From Zopfochytrium polystomum (lineage: Eukaryota; Chytridiomycota; Chytridiomycetes; Chytridiales; Chytridiaceae), in the NCBI GenBank assembly GCA_025765615.1, contig JAIVFJ010000430.1:1-42370 (forward strand): DNA of 42,370 bases. Reading direction: 5' to 3'. This document shows, one piece after another, positions 20,065 to 32,028 of this stretch. The notes under the pieces are model-generated. The model did no database searches. It had not been told where the DNA came from and worked only from the letters and a program-made list of their open reading frames with translations. Each line of letters opens with the position of its first letter. Within the stretch, counting starts at the first letter, position 1. The position numbers were made by a program, and so were the translations under genes.

Positions 20065-22387
20065 TCAGTGTGACCTCTTTGAAACAAGCTCGGCTGTGTA
20101 ATTGCGATTGTGGGATAACGTAAACATAGGGTTTATTCGCTCAAAGCTTTCGCTACGTTCTGTTTGTACTTGTTTGTGGGGACTGAGTGTGAGTGAGTGT
20201 GTACGTGTGTGCGTGTGTTCGTGCAGCGATTCAGGTCTTCGTGAACCCAGCAATTCCTGAAACGACAGCGCCGAAAGCAAAGAAACTAGATTGATGCTTG
20301 AAAGACTGTCCGCAGCGGCGCCAAGATAACGCCTTGGGTCCCAACCTCCATCTGGTCTGCCTCTGATCAGCAACTCCAAAATCTCCATGCCGTCCGCGCT
20401 GGCGTAACGAACACCGCCCCAGCGCGCCATACCCCACGCAATGACCGCGTTCGCAAACACGTCAGACACGACGATGAGCGCCCAAAGCGCGGCCTTGGTG
20501 TATGGAACGGCCGGGACGAGGCCAACTGCCACCCCTTGGCCGACGGGAATCGGCAGCGCGTCCCCTCCGTCGCCGCCGACGAAAGTGCCGCGGAACGGGT
20601 TGTCCCTGCCTGTCCCCAGCATCAGAAACAGGATGCCGAACCCGCCGCCGGCGAACGCCCATGGCTTACGGTCGAGGCGTTGTGGGTAACCGCGAGGAGG
20701 CGGAGCCGCGCGGCGGCCGTGTACGGCGGGTTCGGCTTGTCGGCGGCGGCGGCGGCGTTGCGGCGCGGTTCGCGCTCTTTGGAGGTTCGCGGCCGGGGTC
20801 GGGCGCTTGCTCGCTCCGTTGGCGAATTGGCGCTTCGAATGGGGCTCGGGCGAGCCTGTACCCGTGGCGATGGTGGAGGAGGCATCGTCCATGGGTTACG
20901 AGCGGAGGCTACACTGACGTCATCCCAGTCATCCTCAGGTTCGCCCAAGGCTGGCGGAGCCGGAAGCGCGGCGTCTGCTGGATCTGGCGGAGCGGGGTGG
21001 CGGCGTTGACGCGTCAGGTACTCGAAGGACGGCAGCGCCTGGACGAGCCCAAGGTCGTTGCCTCTGTGCTGGGGTCCACCCTCGCCGAGCCGGATCCACA
21101 CCATCACCAGCGTTGTAATGATCCACTGCCAGACGTAAACTAACGCCGCGGCGGCGGCAGCCTTCGTCATGACCACCTGAAGAGCGAGGATGGCTCTCGA
21201 AACGGCGCAGAGCATCAGCCGGACGCAGAGTCCGTAGCTCGTCAGAGTGCCGGCGGCGTATTCAAGCTCGAGGGTGCTTTCGCGGTGTGGAGGCTGTCGT
21301 TGGGACGGTGGGTGTGTTTCTGCGAAATCATCCAAGGGAAGTGAGGGGTAATCGGGCGTGTTCGAGTCAAAACCGAATATGGCGGCTGCCTTCGATGCGG
21401 CCGGGGCCGGACGCCGCAGGAGTACTCGGCGGAGGCGAGGAATGTCGGGGAGAAAGAAGCAGAACAATAATGCCTAACGAGTCACAGACTGCCTGAATAA
21501 GTACTACGCGTTGGATGTAGCCTCTAACGGTGAGCGCCGCGAGGGCCAACGCGCCGAAAACGAAACGAAGGCCCTGGGACGAGTTATCAGACTGAATCAA
21601 ATCATATTCATAGGTTCGCGTCGCACCTGGCTGGCGGCCCTGAGCGCAACCGACACGACTTCGGCCCACACCGCCGACACTCCGAGAACAATCAAGGACC
21701 ACCACGACCATGGCAGCCGCGAGGACACACCACAGCGCGGAACTCTCTAAAAAGGCGCGTCCCCACGACCCGCCCCGAATCAGCGACCAGTCAATGCACG
21801 GGAAAAGCCTCGCGAGGGACGTTGTCGGCGCCGTGTCTGGTGCTCGGAGCAAGTTCGTCCGGCGAGCGCGGAGATGCTGGGAAACGGTCGACGCGTCCTC
21901 GCCGGTGTCCGCACCAATCGCCTGACACCGTCGATTGTCGTTCTGCAAGTCAGCAAAACGACCAAGAGCGCAACGCCTGTCCCGATAGCGCTCAGGATGG
22001 TTCCCATCGATGCGTCGGGCATCTTGCGTGCTGTGTATAGAACGACAGAAATTATTTGGGTGCTCCACATGACTGTCATACCGAGCGCTGAAAAGATGCC
22101 GGCCGCAGAAAGAAATGTAGGAAAGCCTCCACCCGCGGGTAGTAGGAATGTGAATTGCTCATCGGACGTCTGATTGGTGAAGTTCGGGGTTCCATGCGGA
22201 AGCGAAAGTTTCCGTCTTCCGCCCTTGAGCTTCATCGATGAGGCAGATTCGATGGCGCTGTTGCATTCCGCAAGAGGCTGTCCCTCCATCATTGATCGTC
22301 GTGAGCGTCACTGCACCGGAAATGTAAAGAGCGGAATAAGCGGGAGAGCCACATCAGAAATTCGATGGCCACCTCTCCGTAAAGCAT
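20065..22387 (-). CDS. Polytopic membrane protein, family unknown, frame broken
   Basis: Probable start ATG 22387 (context GCCGCCACAATG). Introns 22258-22316 and 21574-21626 are GT-AG and join membrane segments in phase. Hydrophobic helices in order: EFLMWLSRLF, FPTFLSAAGIFSALGMTVMW, ILSAIGTGVALLVV, ALWCVLAAAMVVV, LIVLGVSAVWAEVVSVALRA, FVFGALALAALTVRGY, VVLIQAVCDSLGIIVLLL, LCVRLMLCAVSRAILALQVV, ALVYVWQWIITTLVMVW, then a long Pro/Arg-rich loop, FAGGGFGILFLMLG and LWALIVVSDVFANAVIAWGM. Frame changes are needed near 21955, 21694, 21454 and 20665-20690; three are at T runs on the coding strand. No family recognised. The last part (minus 20890-20065) could be a separate gene. The C terminus is uncertain; the frame ends at 20065. 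Confidence 0.6.
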
Positions 22388-23060
22388 TGTGGCGGCGTGG
22401 TACTTTGCCCTAGGTACTCGAATTGGAGACAGCTTGTCAATTACCCTAATCTGAACAATTACGAAAGCGCAAAGACTCGCAGGGCTTGTTTCTTGCCTCC
22501 ACGTCCACAGCGACGAGCGGTTGTCGTTCGGAATTGGCAAGTCGGTGGAAGGTGGGATCGATTTTCCAGAACCGGAACGCAGCTACATAACATGGCGAGA
22601 TTGTTCCAGGTTGTTTGCGAGTCGCGACCATCCGTTCAGACATTTTTCGCGGCATGACACATCAAATATCAAATTCATCTATCAGCAGCCTCCTGTTAGG
22701 CTGATAGAAGAGGGCAATTGCAATTGCAAGATCGTGCGTTGGGCAGTGATCGAGAGCTCAATCTACTTCCTCGCCCGCCCTCCACCACAAAATGACTATC
22801 ACAAGTGTGCGACTATGACAATACCCACTCAGCAGTACATATCGTGTTGCAAACTGTTTAGGAGGAAGCGCAGACGACATGTTGTTGAATGCCATAGAGA
22901 ATATGTTACAACAGTTGCGCTCAATTTCAGTTGAACGCCTCAACGATCTAGAATCGAAAAACTCCACCTCCATCTTCAAGAGCAACGAGCAAGGCCGTCA
23001 AAGAGGAAGGAAGCAAGGAACTTCCCGCAATTAACGAAACTAAACTGATGCGGCCACTTC
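22388..23060. other. Spacer, no gene seen
   Basis: Lies upstream of the polytopic membrane gene and downstream of the Kelch-TM-SH3 gene. The minus-strand open frames here (for example 22985-22758) are short, domain-free and not joined by plausible introns. This region should hold the promoter of the minus-strand membrane gene. Confidence 0.45.
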
Positions 23061-26000
23061 TCACGCCCTGCCCTCCGGCATGCCAGCCTCCGCCACGCCA
23101 TCCCCGCCCCCGCCGTCAACCACTTCCCCGACCACGACTTCCTCCGCACCACCCACAGCACCACTCGCACCAGCCCCGACCGCGACGCCCTCCGCCTCTG
23201 CTCTCGCCTCTTCCTCCTTCTCCACAACAACCCCTGCCGGCGGCGCCGGCACCCTAAACTGAGCGGCCTGCGCTCGCCACCATGCCATATCAGCGGCGGA
23301 GGTGGCTGCGACGGGGTCGCCGACGGTCGGGTCGATGATGCGGAGGCAGGCGCGCGGGACGAGGCCGGTGCGGCCCGAGTTGTGGTTGAAGCAGCGGAGG
23401 AAGGATGAAGATGCGTGTGGTGTTGACGTGTTTGACTGTGGAACAGACGTTTTTGGGGAGAGTGGTGAGAACTGTTTAGCGGTGGAGTCCCTCAAAAAGG
23501 AAGGAAATGAAGGCCCAAGCGATACTTACGGGGTCTGGCATGAGAGCGATGCGATCGCCCATCCGCTGTTCAACCACCACGAAAGAAAAAAGGAGCATCA
23601 GTCAGTAAACAGAGAACGAAGTAAAGAAAAAAAAACAGCGCAAAGAATTAACTCACCAGCTCCATCTCATCCTTCCCAGCCGGTTCATGCGGCAAAACGA
23701 CAACCGCCTGCACCCTGCGCCCACCCTCCGCCTCCTCCTCTGCCGCTTCGTTCTCCACCCTCCCACCGTCGCGGTCAACTCCGTCCGCTCCACGAAGCAC
23801 CTCGCGCAACGGATCGTTGGCATTCAGCGCCTCCGCGTACGACGGCAGCTCGGGGCCGCCCGCTGCGTGGGTGACGGTGCGTGCCGGCGCGCGGAAGGTG
23901 AACGGGGCGGCGGCGGGCGCCGGGGCTGTAACGGCCGGCGCGGGCGGGGCCAGGGAGTTGGAGGGCTGTGGCGGCGACGCGGAGGAGGGGGAGGGTGGCG
24001 TAGAGTGGGGACCAGCCGTTGAGGACGAGGAGAAGACAGAAGTGGAGGAGGAGGAGGAGGAGCCTTGAGCGGCTCTGGCGGGCAGGGATGGGAGGTCCTT
24101 GTCGTGTGTTCGCACGGAGGGGGCGACGGTAGTTGATGGCTGGCTGGAGAACGCGGTGGTCGACGACGGGCGGCGGGGATAGGAATGAGTGAAGGAACCG
24201 TTGTTCGACAAGAGAGATCGCGAGTCGGAGTTGCTGTCAGGTTTTGGTGGCCCAAGGATCAGATCGAGCCGGGAGGATGACCGTTTTGCCCGGCGATGCT
24301 TCCGCCGAAGGATCCAGACGAGCGTAATTACGGCGGCAAGGAACGCAACGAAGACGACAACAACAATAGCCGCAATCATGACCCGGTTGATAGCTCCTGA
24401 ACCTGAGCTGCCCGGATACGCTGTTGCAGCTTTGACAGAGATAGAGGTTAAACTCGCAATTTTTCAGTGGACGCAGGCTTACCTCCGCCAACTCTCACAA
24501 ACACAGTTGGCGTCGATGTTGTCATTGTCCAGTTGGCATTTGAGATGTTGTAGCGGAGTAAACCACCCGGTTTAGTCGTGTTAACGTACTGTGATGGAAG
24601 CAGTGTCATTGAGGGATAGGCGACCAAAAACCACCCGGAAACATACCGGCAACATGACTAGTAGAGTCCCATTGCTTTCGCTAGCATCACTTCCGTACCA
24701 CTCCATCAGAGCCTCGGGGTACGCCAAATCGCTGCGGTTCCAGTGCGGTGTCATGTTGTACCAACGCCACGAGTAGGGCACCGTCGCATCCAGCTTCCAA
24801 AGGTCCGTTCCCAAATTCTCGTCGAACGATCCGCCAAAGTAGTACGCCGCGCTGCCATTGGTCGCAGCGAATCCAAACGACACCGGCTTGGTCATAAAAT
24901 CCCAGCCAGGCCCGTACAGAGCCTCCCCGGGGGTAACATAGTCGAGGGACAAGGACGTGTTGACATACACGGTGCCAGTGAAAGTGTCGTTGCTCGTGTT
25001 GTTGCCGGAATTATCGAGCGGACCAGAGTAGTGAAAGCTAATGGTGCCATCCACGCGGCCGCTGTTGGCGTCAAGGGGGAGGAACAGGTTTCGGGTTTCG
25101 ACGCGTGTCAGAGACGTTGAGGTGGAGGAGACGGGCGCGTAGATGCCGCCGTAAACGAGCATTATGTCGGCTGTGTTCCCGGGGCCGGTGGCGGGAAGAA
25201 GGACGGATCGGGCTTGGGATCTGGGAGCAACAGTGGTGTTCCCTTCCGCCAGTCCACTAGCGAACACGGATACGGCGGCGGACGAGCTGTTGAGAGAGGG
25301 GAGCAGGATCTGAAATCGGTCGTTCAAGACCGAGAAGTAGGACTTTTGGCCGCCGTAAACCGTCAAGCTGCCATCGACCCCAACCTGAACGACGTGGTTG
25401 TATCGTGCCGAAAGCGACGCCGGCACTGATGTATAATTCGTCCATGACTGAGTGTCCAAGTTGAGGGCATGTATGATACTGTTCAGCGACGCTGCATCAG
25501 AGGGGACGACGGGATTAAGTGGAGAACACATTTCAATTTTCCAGGAGGATTCACACCTGTGTCGGCCGTTGTAGTGACAGATGGGACTTGCAGGGCTCCG
25601 CCAACGATGCTGGGCAAGGGGTGAGCCCGAACAGATACAAAAACGAGCGAAATTAATGGCCTGAACTCACTAGACCGTCCGTCCAAACAGCGTCGCCGAG
25701 TGCCCGCACAGCCCCGACGGCATCGCCAACTGATCCCACACCTCCCACTGGTCCTCGTCGATCGTGTACACCAGCACCGCGTCCGTGCAAACGGGGTTGT
25801 CCTTGGTCGGCTGGTTTGCATCGACCTTGCTGGAGCTCGGGAACTGCGAGAGGCCGCCAAAGATGTAAATGAGACGGTTGTCAACCTTGACGGTGGCGGC
25901 CATGCGCGGGATCGCGGGCGGGTGGGCGAGGAGGTAGTTGGACGGCTCGGCAGGGAGGACGGAAGTCGCTGCAGCGGGGTAGGAGACGGTGATGGTCGAC

Positions 26001-26239
26001 GCTGTTGCAGTGATCGTCGTAGTCGGGCTGCCGGCGCGATTCTGTAGGGTCGTCTGGGACGACGAGGAGGAGGAGAAGGAGGTCATCGTTCCATTTGTAG
26101 TCTCGATCGCCGTCGCCGCCGTCGTCGTCGTCGCGGTTGCCGTCGGTGCGAAGACGGTAGTGAGGTTGGTCTCCGCCGCCGTCGCCCCCACCGATGCCAG
26201 CGACTCGAGCTCGGTGGTGGTGGTGTCGGTCGACGCCAT
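23061..26239 (-). CDS. Kelch-repeat, single-pass membrane, SH3-domain protein
   Basis: Seven exons (minus): 26239-25671, 25609-25557, 25491-24647, 24588-24483, 24420-23657, 23565-23530, 23435-23061; 915 residues, all junctions in phase, every intron GT-AG. The ectodomain has Thr/Ser-rich sequence, then Kelch-like blades (LIYIFGG, RTVYIVGGALQ, SLTVYGGQKSY, IMLVYGGIYAP, AAYYFGGSFDEN) with many NxS/T sites. One helix follows (MIAAIVVVVFVAFLAAVITLVWIL, residues 539-562) and a basic stop, a long Ser/Pro-rich cytosolic linker, and an SH3 domain (VQAVVVLPHEPAGKDEMELRMGD, then RTGLVPRACLRII) split over three exons, one of only 36 bases. The tail is Gly/Val/Glu-rich. This is a receptor-like layout linking an outside propeller to inside Pro-rich partners. 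Odd: no signal peptide at the chosen ATG, so an upstream exon may be missing. Confidence 0.88.
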
Positions 26240-26661
26240 TTGCGGGCTGGCGCTGTTTTTTCTTCTTTGAATATATTAACAACAATTTCCAAAAATGGAC
26301 ACAAACTCAAAAAAAGATTTTTTTTTTTCACTTTCTTCTTCGTTTTTTAAATGCGAATTGCGGCAGCCTTTGTTTGTCTTTGGCCGCGAGCCCCGCACTG
26401 CCTGGTGTAAAAAACAAACTCAAACAAGAACAGGCCGCCTTGCGGCAAAGCACGACGGGGCTTTTTGGGCAGTCCTCGCTTCTGAATTCACTCGCATTAG
26501 TTCCCTTTATGGCGTCTGGGAAAAGAATTCTAAACACACAAAAGAAGTACTGTGGCGGCCAAGATGTGTAGTTTAGAAGTGCGGGGGACAGGAAGTGAAA
26601 GGAAAACTCACGAACATCAGGTTAGCTAATTCTCTCACACACTCTTTCCGACCGCCAGTCC
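26240..26661. other. Short spacer
   Basis: Promoter side of the Kelch-TM-SH3 gene and 3' side of the WD40 gene. It contains an AT-rich stretch (GAATATATTAAC, about 26269-26280) and an A/T homopolymer run near 26310-26345. No gene seen. Confidence 0.5.
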
Positions 26662-29600
26662 CTATCCCTCAGGAGTAGCGGCAGCTGTCACCGTTGTTGA
26701 AGCAACCACTACGACGCCGCCGCCGCCGGTGTTACCGCTGTTTCCTCCACCAACCCACGAGCGCAGCGGTCGGAACCACGACCCTGATGCACCAGGAGCG
26801 GACGAGCTCGGGTCTCCAACAGCTGCTACCGACGGCGGGTGCGGGCGGCGTATAGGAGACGGTGACGGTGAGGCAGGGAGTGGCGACGAGGCAGTCGGGG
26901 CAAGCGGGGGTGGGAGAAGTGACTGCCGTCGGGTGGGAGGTGCGACAACCCGTGGTGGACGGTATGCCGCGCCAGGGCCTGGTGGTGACATTGGTGCTTG
27001 CTGTTGCTGTTGTTGAGGTGTCTGCAAGTTGGCTGGTGAGGGTGTTTTCGGGGTGAATGTGGCCTCAGTCATGGGAGGAGACGACGCTGGCAACGGCATC
27101 AGCGAAGAAAGTATGGACAATTGCCGTCGCTCGTTCGGATCCGAGTCTTTCCTGTCATCTCGGTCAGACTCGTCTGTGTCGTCGAATTTGGCGGCAGGCG
27201 AGAGAGCGCTCGAGGGAGGCGGTGGAAGCAACGGACTGAGTGGAGGCGTGTGCGACCCAGATGGGTTTGGCAACGCTGGGTCGAAGGAGGCGTTCGGCAC
27301 ATAGGTGCCGTCGGATTTCTCAGCGTCGATGCGATCATCGCCGTCCTCTTCAGCATCTCCGTATTCCCCATCGGGGTCCAGCTGGGTCGGAGATCTGCAT
27401 GGAGGAGCGTCCATTTGGGCATCCTCTTCGGACTGAGGTCGCATTCTCTCCGAATCTAACCGCACACGGCGACGCGCTGCAACTGCTGCCTGGAGCCTGC
27501 GGTCGCCGAAGCTCTCACTGTCTGCGTCGCCATCGTCATCGCCCACAGAGATACCATCACTGCCTCCGGTGCGCTTCACGCCCCTGCCAGGAGACATCGC
27601 GAATGTGAAATTGTTGACGTCGCTTCCCGCAGCATCTTCGTCGTCGACTCCAATGCCCCAGGCACTGCCACCGGCCTGGATACTCCAGCGGCCCGCAGTC
27701 ACAGCGGCAGCGGCTGCCGCGGCCTTGGCTGCGGCCTTGGCGGCCGCAAGTGCAGCAGCAGGATCCTCCTCTTGGGCGTCGACACCGTCTGGCGATGTCT
27801 TCCGGCGCTTACCGGCGCGCTCCTCCTCTTCCCGCTCTTTTCGCCACCACGCAACGTCATCATCCACCTCTACGTCGGAGTCCCACTCTGAGTCAGTTTC
27901 CCACCCGCGGCGAACATGCTTTCTCGTGTACATCCCCATGGGGCCTCCACCACCAGAGCCGCGAAAACCGCCGCCGTCATCGCCGTCGTCCGCATCACCT
28001 GCCGCGAGCGGCGTCCAGGGACTCTCGAGAAGATGCCGCATCGAAGCGACCTCGAGTTCGATTTCCATAAATGCGGCGTCGCTTTGGCGCAGAATGTACT
28101 CCAGGGCCCACCCATGCGCTTTCTGGATCTGAGCCAGCTCGTCGCGGTACGTCTTCATGACATCCTTTGCTGCTTCGATCTCGTCCTCACAGTCACGAAC
28201 GTGAGCGCGAGCCGCTGCGAGCTCAGCACGAAGCGTCGCAATGTCAGTGCGGGCGGCAGCACGCTCGGATTTGAGCCGAAATTTCAAGCGATTCTGCTTA
28301 GCGAGAAGAGACTGTGCGGTCGCAAGCTGAGCTCGGAGTGCGGAAACATCGGCTGCCAAGTCACTTGGACTCGGTCCAGAAGGTGCCGTCGGGGGTGGTG
28401 CGGTCTTGCTAATCGGAGAAACAAGGGCGGCCAGAGTGCTAATGAGGGAGGACGAGGAAGGCTGTGCAGGAAGGGGTTGCGGTTGAGGGTTAGTGGGCGG
28501 CCGAGACGGTAAAGGCCCATTCCGGTCGGTGCTAAGAGCCGTTCCATCGAGGGCAGCTCTCTGATCAAAAGACTGTTGTGCTTGCAGTTCCAAATTGCGG
28601 TCTCGGTCCAAGGGTCCATTGGCAACGTTTCGCACCATCGAACCGATTGACTTTCGAGCGTTCCTTTCTGTGGGAGACACTAAAAATGACAACATCAATA
28701 ATTGCTCATTCAAATTCAACTCTTGCCAACCCAAATGAGGAGAGTGAGAGCTCACCAATCTCCCAAACCTTGACAGTTCCGTCGATCGATCCTGTGAAGA
28801 GCTTGCCGTCGGCACCAGCACAAAGTGCAACGACTGCTTCTTCGTGCTCTGTTAGCGTCCTCACGATGCGACCTTGTCTGACATCCCATTCAACCACCGC
28901 TTTGTCGTCACCAGCGGAGAACAGCCTCCCCGCAGCAACTGTCAGGGCTCTAACAGCCGCCCCGGAAGAATGGCCGCGCAAAGAGCGGAGACACCGACCG
29001 GACCCTGTATCCCAAACTTTAACAGATCCATCGCGCGAGCAACTGTAGAGAAGGTCCCGGCCAAGACAGAGGGAGGTGACCCAGTCGCGATGTTCTTCAA
29101 GGACCATGATGCATTTGCCAGAAGCGAGGTCCCAAACGCGGACCGTGTTGTCGTTTCCGGCTGAGTACAGGCGGCCGTTATTGGCGCTGGCAGGGCAGGC
29201 GGTGAGAGCGAGAACCCAGCGAGTGTGCCCAGCAAGAACCCAGTGGCGGCGACCAGTGTCCACGTCCCATTCGTTGATCAAGCGATCTGCCCCACCTGAG
29301 TATAGGCGACCCTCCGGAGATACGCAGACAGCATGGACGTATCCGTCGTGGGCACGGTAAGAGCGAATGGGCTGTGCCGTTGCGAGGTTCCAAAACGTGA
29401 GACTACCATCTTCGGAGGCGGAAAACAGGCGACTTGAGTTGGGAAGGGTGCAGAGAGCAGTGACGCTTTTCTTTGTGTTAAGGGTGGGATTTGGAACCGA
29501 CGTGGCCAGAGTGCGACAGTCGAGCCCTGTCGCAAGATCCCACTCTGTAATTGTACCATCCCGACCGCCAGCGTAAAGCCTGCCGCCACTTATGCAAATA

Positions 29601-29947
29601 CTTGTGATGGGTCGTCTGTTGTATGTCCATGAAGTTAGCAAGGTGATAATGCATCATGAAGTGAAAGTGCAAGACCTCGGCCGCGAATCAAGCGTCTGTG
29701 AAGATCGGTCACCAGGGGAAGCAACGCTGCCGCGGTCTGTAGCTGACGTTGGCGGAGATGGCGGAGACGGCAGCCGCTGCTGCGATCCAGCCTTTTGAGG
29801 ATTCCTTCCATGAATGACCGCTGAAAGATCCCCGATCGTGTGAGGGTTGTCTCTGGGAGACGGTGGGGCTGAAAGGACAAGTGCTTCATCTGCATGTGGT
29901 GCCGCATCGCCAGGTGAAGTCGGCGTCAGCTTGTGTTGATGCGGCAT
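26662..29947 (-). CDS. WD40-repeat / coiled-coil protein
   Basis: 1049 residues in three exons (minus): 29947-29676, 29615-28756, 28679-26662; introns 29616-29675 (CTAAC branch, AACAG acceptor) and 28680-28755, both in phase. Residues 1-90 are disordered and Pro/Ser-rich. Residues 91-377 form a seven-blade WD40 propeller; each blade ends like LYAGGRDGTITEWDL, LFSASEDGSLTFWNL or LFTGSIDGTVKVWEI. A Pro-rich linker follows, then a coiled coil (about 484-597: LAADVSALRAQLATAQ ... DELAQIQKAHGWALEYILRQ), then acidic and poly-Ala/Pro/Ser low complexity. WD40 plus coiled coil suggests a scaffold, for example in trafficking, autophagy or ubiquitin pathways, but no specific orthologue can be named. A CT-type microsatellite lies upstream on the coding strand. 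Confidence 0.9.
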
Positions 29948-30188
29948 GACGCCGATGGCTGTTGATAGAGACGTAGCACGAGTTGGTAGCGAAATTAACT
30001 CAACCGGTGCGGAAGTAAAATCCCGCGTCGATGACTCTAATCAGGCTTCGCAAGCAATCTCTCCACAGAAAAAGTGTATCGGAATAAACTTGGCGACGGG
30101 AAGAAAGTAATCCAAATGCGGAATACCTTCAAACGAAAGAGCAAAAGGAAAGTTAAAAACCCCTCAAAACGAACTGGGACAATGGAAA

Positions 30189-30207
30189 CAGAGAGAGGAA
30201 AGAGAGA

Positions 30208-30281
<74 letters not shown>
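30189..30281. repeat. (GA)n microsatellite
   Basis: About 90 bases of nearly perfect GA (CT on the coding strand of the WD40 gene), 240 bases upstream of that gene's start codon. Same repeat type as at 16092-16255. Confidence 0.9.
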
Positions 30282-30283
<2 letters not shown>

Positions 30284-32028
30284 GGCGCGGCACAAGTGGC
30301 CGAAGGCCGTTGAGTGCAGCGCAAGGCTAGAGATGGCGGCGATGATGCTGCGCCTTTCTGTTTTGCAGTCACGTGATCGGCGGCTGATTGGTGATGATCG
30401 AAAGATCGCTCTGTCGAGCCGGCTAGCGGTGGTGGTGTCGGAATCATCGCTTTTCCGACGCTATCGCAGCCGCAGGCCGCGCTAGCGGCGGTGGTTGGTG
30501 CTGTTGGATCGGAAAAGTCGCCGCTGCAGCCGAGGTCCACCCTGGCGGCGGTAAGGTCGATGGTGATGGTAGGCTGATGGTGCCGCGGCCGCAGGCCCGC
30601 CAGCGCATCCTGGCGACAATTCAGTCTCGCAAATTCGCGGCTTCCAGGCCGGAGGGCACGAGATTGTTGGTGAGGAAGGATGGAGTAGGTAGGATGGGCT
30701 GGATGGACGCGATCGCGGGGGGCGAGTGTTCGTAGGGACACTCACCTATTCTCAAGAAAAAGTTTCTCGAGTATTGTTGATTTTTCGTTGGAAATCGACC
30801 ACAAGGCCGGGGAAGGACCGGCTGGAGTGCAGGTGGGTGCGGGTGGGTGCGCCGCCGGCTGAACGCAACTACCGTCGTGCAGGGTGAGTGGGCGAAGGGG
30901 ACCCTGCTGCAGCGGCTGAGGCTGAGCGTCGGGGTCGGCTGGGGCAGGCAGGTCGTCGGGGCAAGACAAATTTGGGGCGCTTTTTTTTTTTTCCGAGGCC
31001 AAAAACATTGAAGGGCAGGGCGAGTGAGGGTGTGCCAGTTCTCGTCGAGCCGGGCGCAGCCCATGGGCTGAGTTGTAAATAATAGTTGACAACAACCGCT
31101 TTCGCGAGCTGCCATTCCATTTTCGCCAATTCGCCTTCTGTACTCCCCGTCGGGCCGTCTGGATAGTCCAGTAGTTTTCGTGTGCCAACTAAATATTTAT
31201 CCAAACTTCTTAACTAGAACGCCAAAAAGGGCTTTTCTGAGACAAAAACCAAGGAGGAGAAGCTTGGGGAGGCACTTTCCAGCGGGGATGTATGTACGAC
31301 CAATGAGCGGGACGGATTCTTCGGTGCAATCACGATCCTTCAACGAACTTCGATCGGGAAGTACCCCTTCAAGAAAGTTTGCCTCGCATACGCAACGCGT
31401 GCCGGCCAGCCGCAAGACAGCGCCCTCGCACGGGGAGCCTCTGCCTATTTTTGCAGGTCGGACATGCGCGCAGGGCCACGAGACCCGGAGGACGGCCCGG
31501 GTGTTATGATCCCGCAAGCGACGGCAATCGGCGGCCGCGCGCCGAGAGAGGACAGCCCTATTGCCGAACGATTACGCCATAAGTGTTCTTCAAGTTTACT
31601 TTACGTTTAATCGATCGTTGCGACAGTCTTCCTTTGGGCATTCCAGAACAACTACTGTTCCGTCTCGTGTTTCGAGTTGCTAACACCCAACGAGACGCAA
31701 AGTCCTCCTTTCTTCCGTTCTGGGCCACTGCAACCAAAGCATTTGAAAGAAAAAGAAAAAAAAAAAGAGGCTGCACACAGGGATGGGCTGACATCCGAAC
31801 TTGAGCAGTGAGAATCACTGCCAGAAGCGCGTTCTCTTTCTTCGCATCTTTAGGACCGCAGTACGGGGTTTGCTAAATGATTCGAGCACAGTGTATTGGC
31901 GGGCAATCCGCGTCTAAATCTCCATCGAGTAGAAGAAAGGCGAGCTTCTCAGAAACCGTCTCGTCGGGAACCACGGATTGCGTTCCGAAGGAGGCAATTT
32001 CTTCCAGTCTGCTGCCTCGTCGCCGTCT
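30282..32028. other. Gene-poor spacer
   Basis: No supported gene. It contains a TCACGTGA palindrome (30368-30375, an E-box type site), a block rich in GGCGG/CTAGCGG words (30420-30620), a T run (30981-30992) and an A run (31748-31766). A 111-codon minus-strand frame (31204-30869, starting MDKYLVGTRKLLDY) has near-normal composition at first but then degenerates, so I do not call it a gene. Confidence 0.45.

Noticed and set aside
30869..31204. 111-codon minus-strand frame starting MDKYLVGTRKLL
   Set aside because: Normal-looking for about 40 residues only, then Lys/Pro/Arg low complexity; no domain or intron support.
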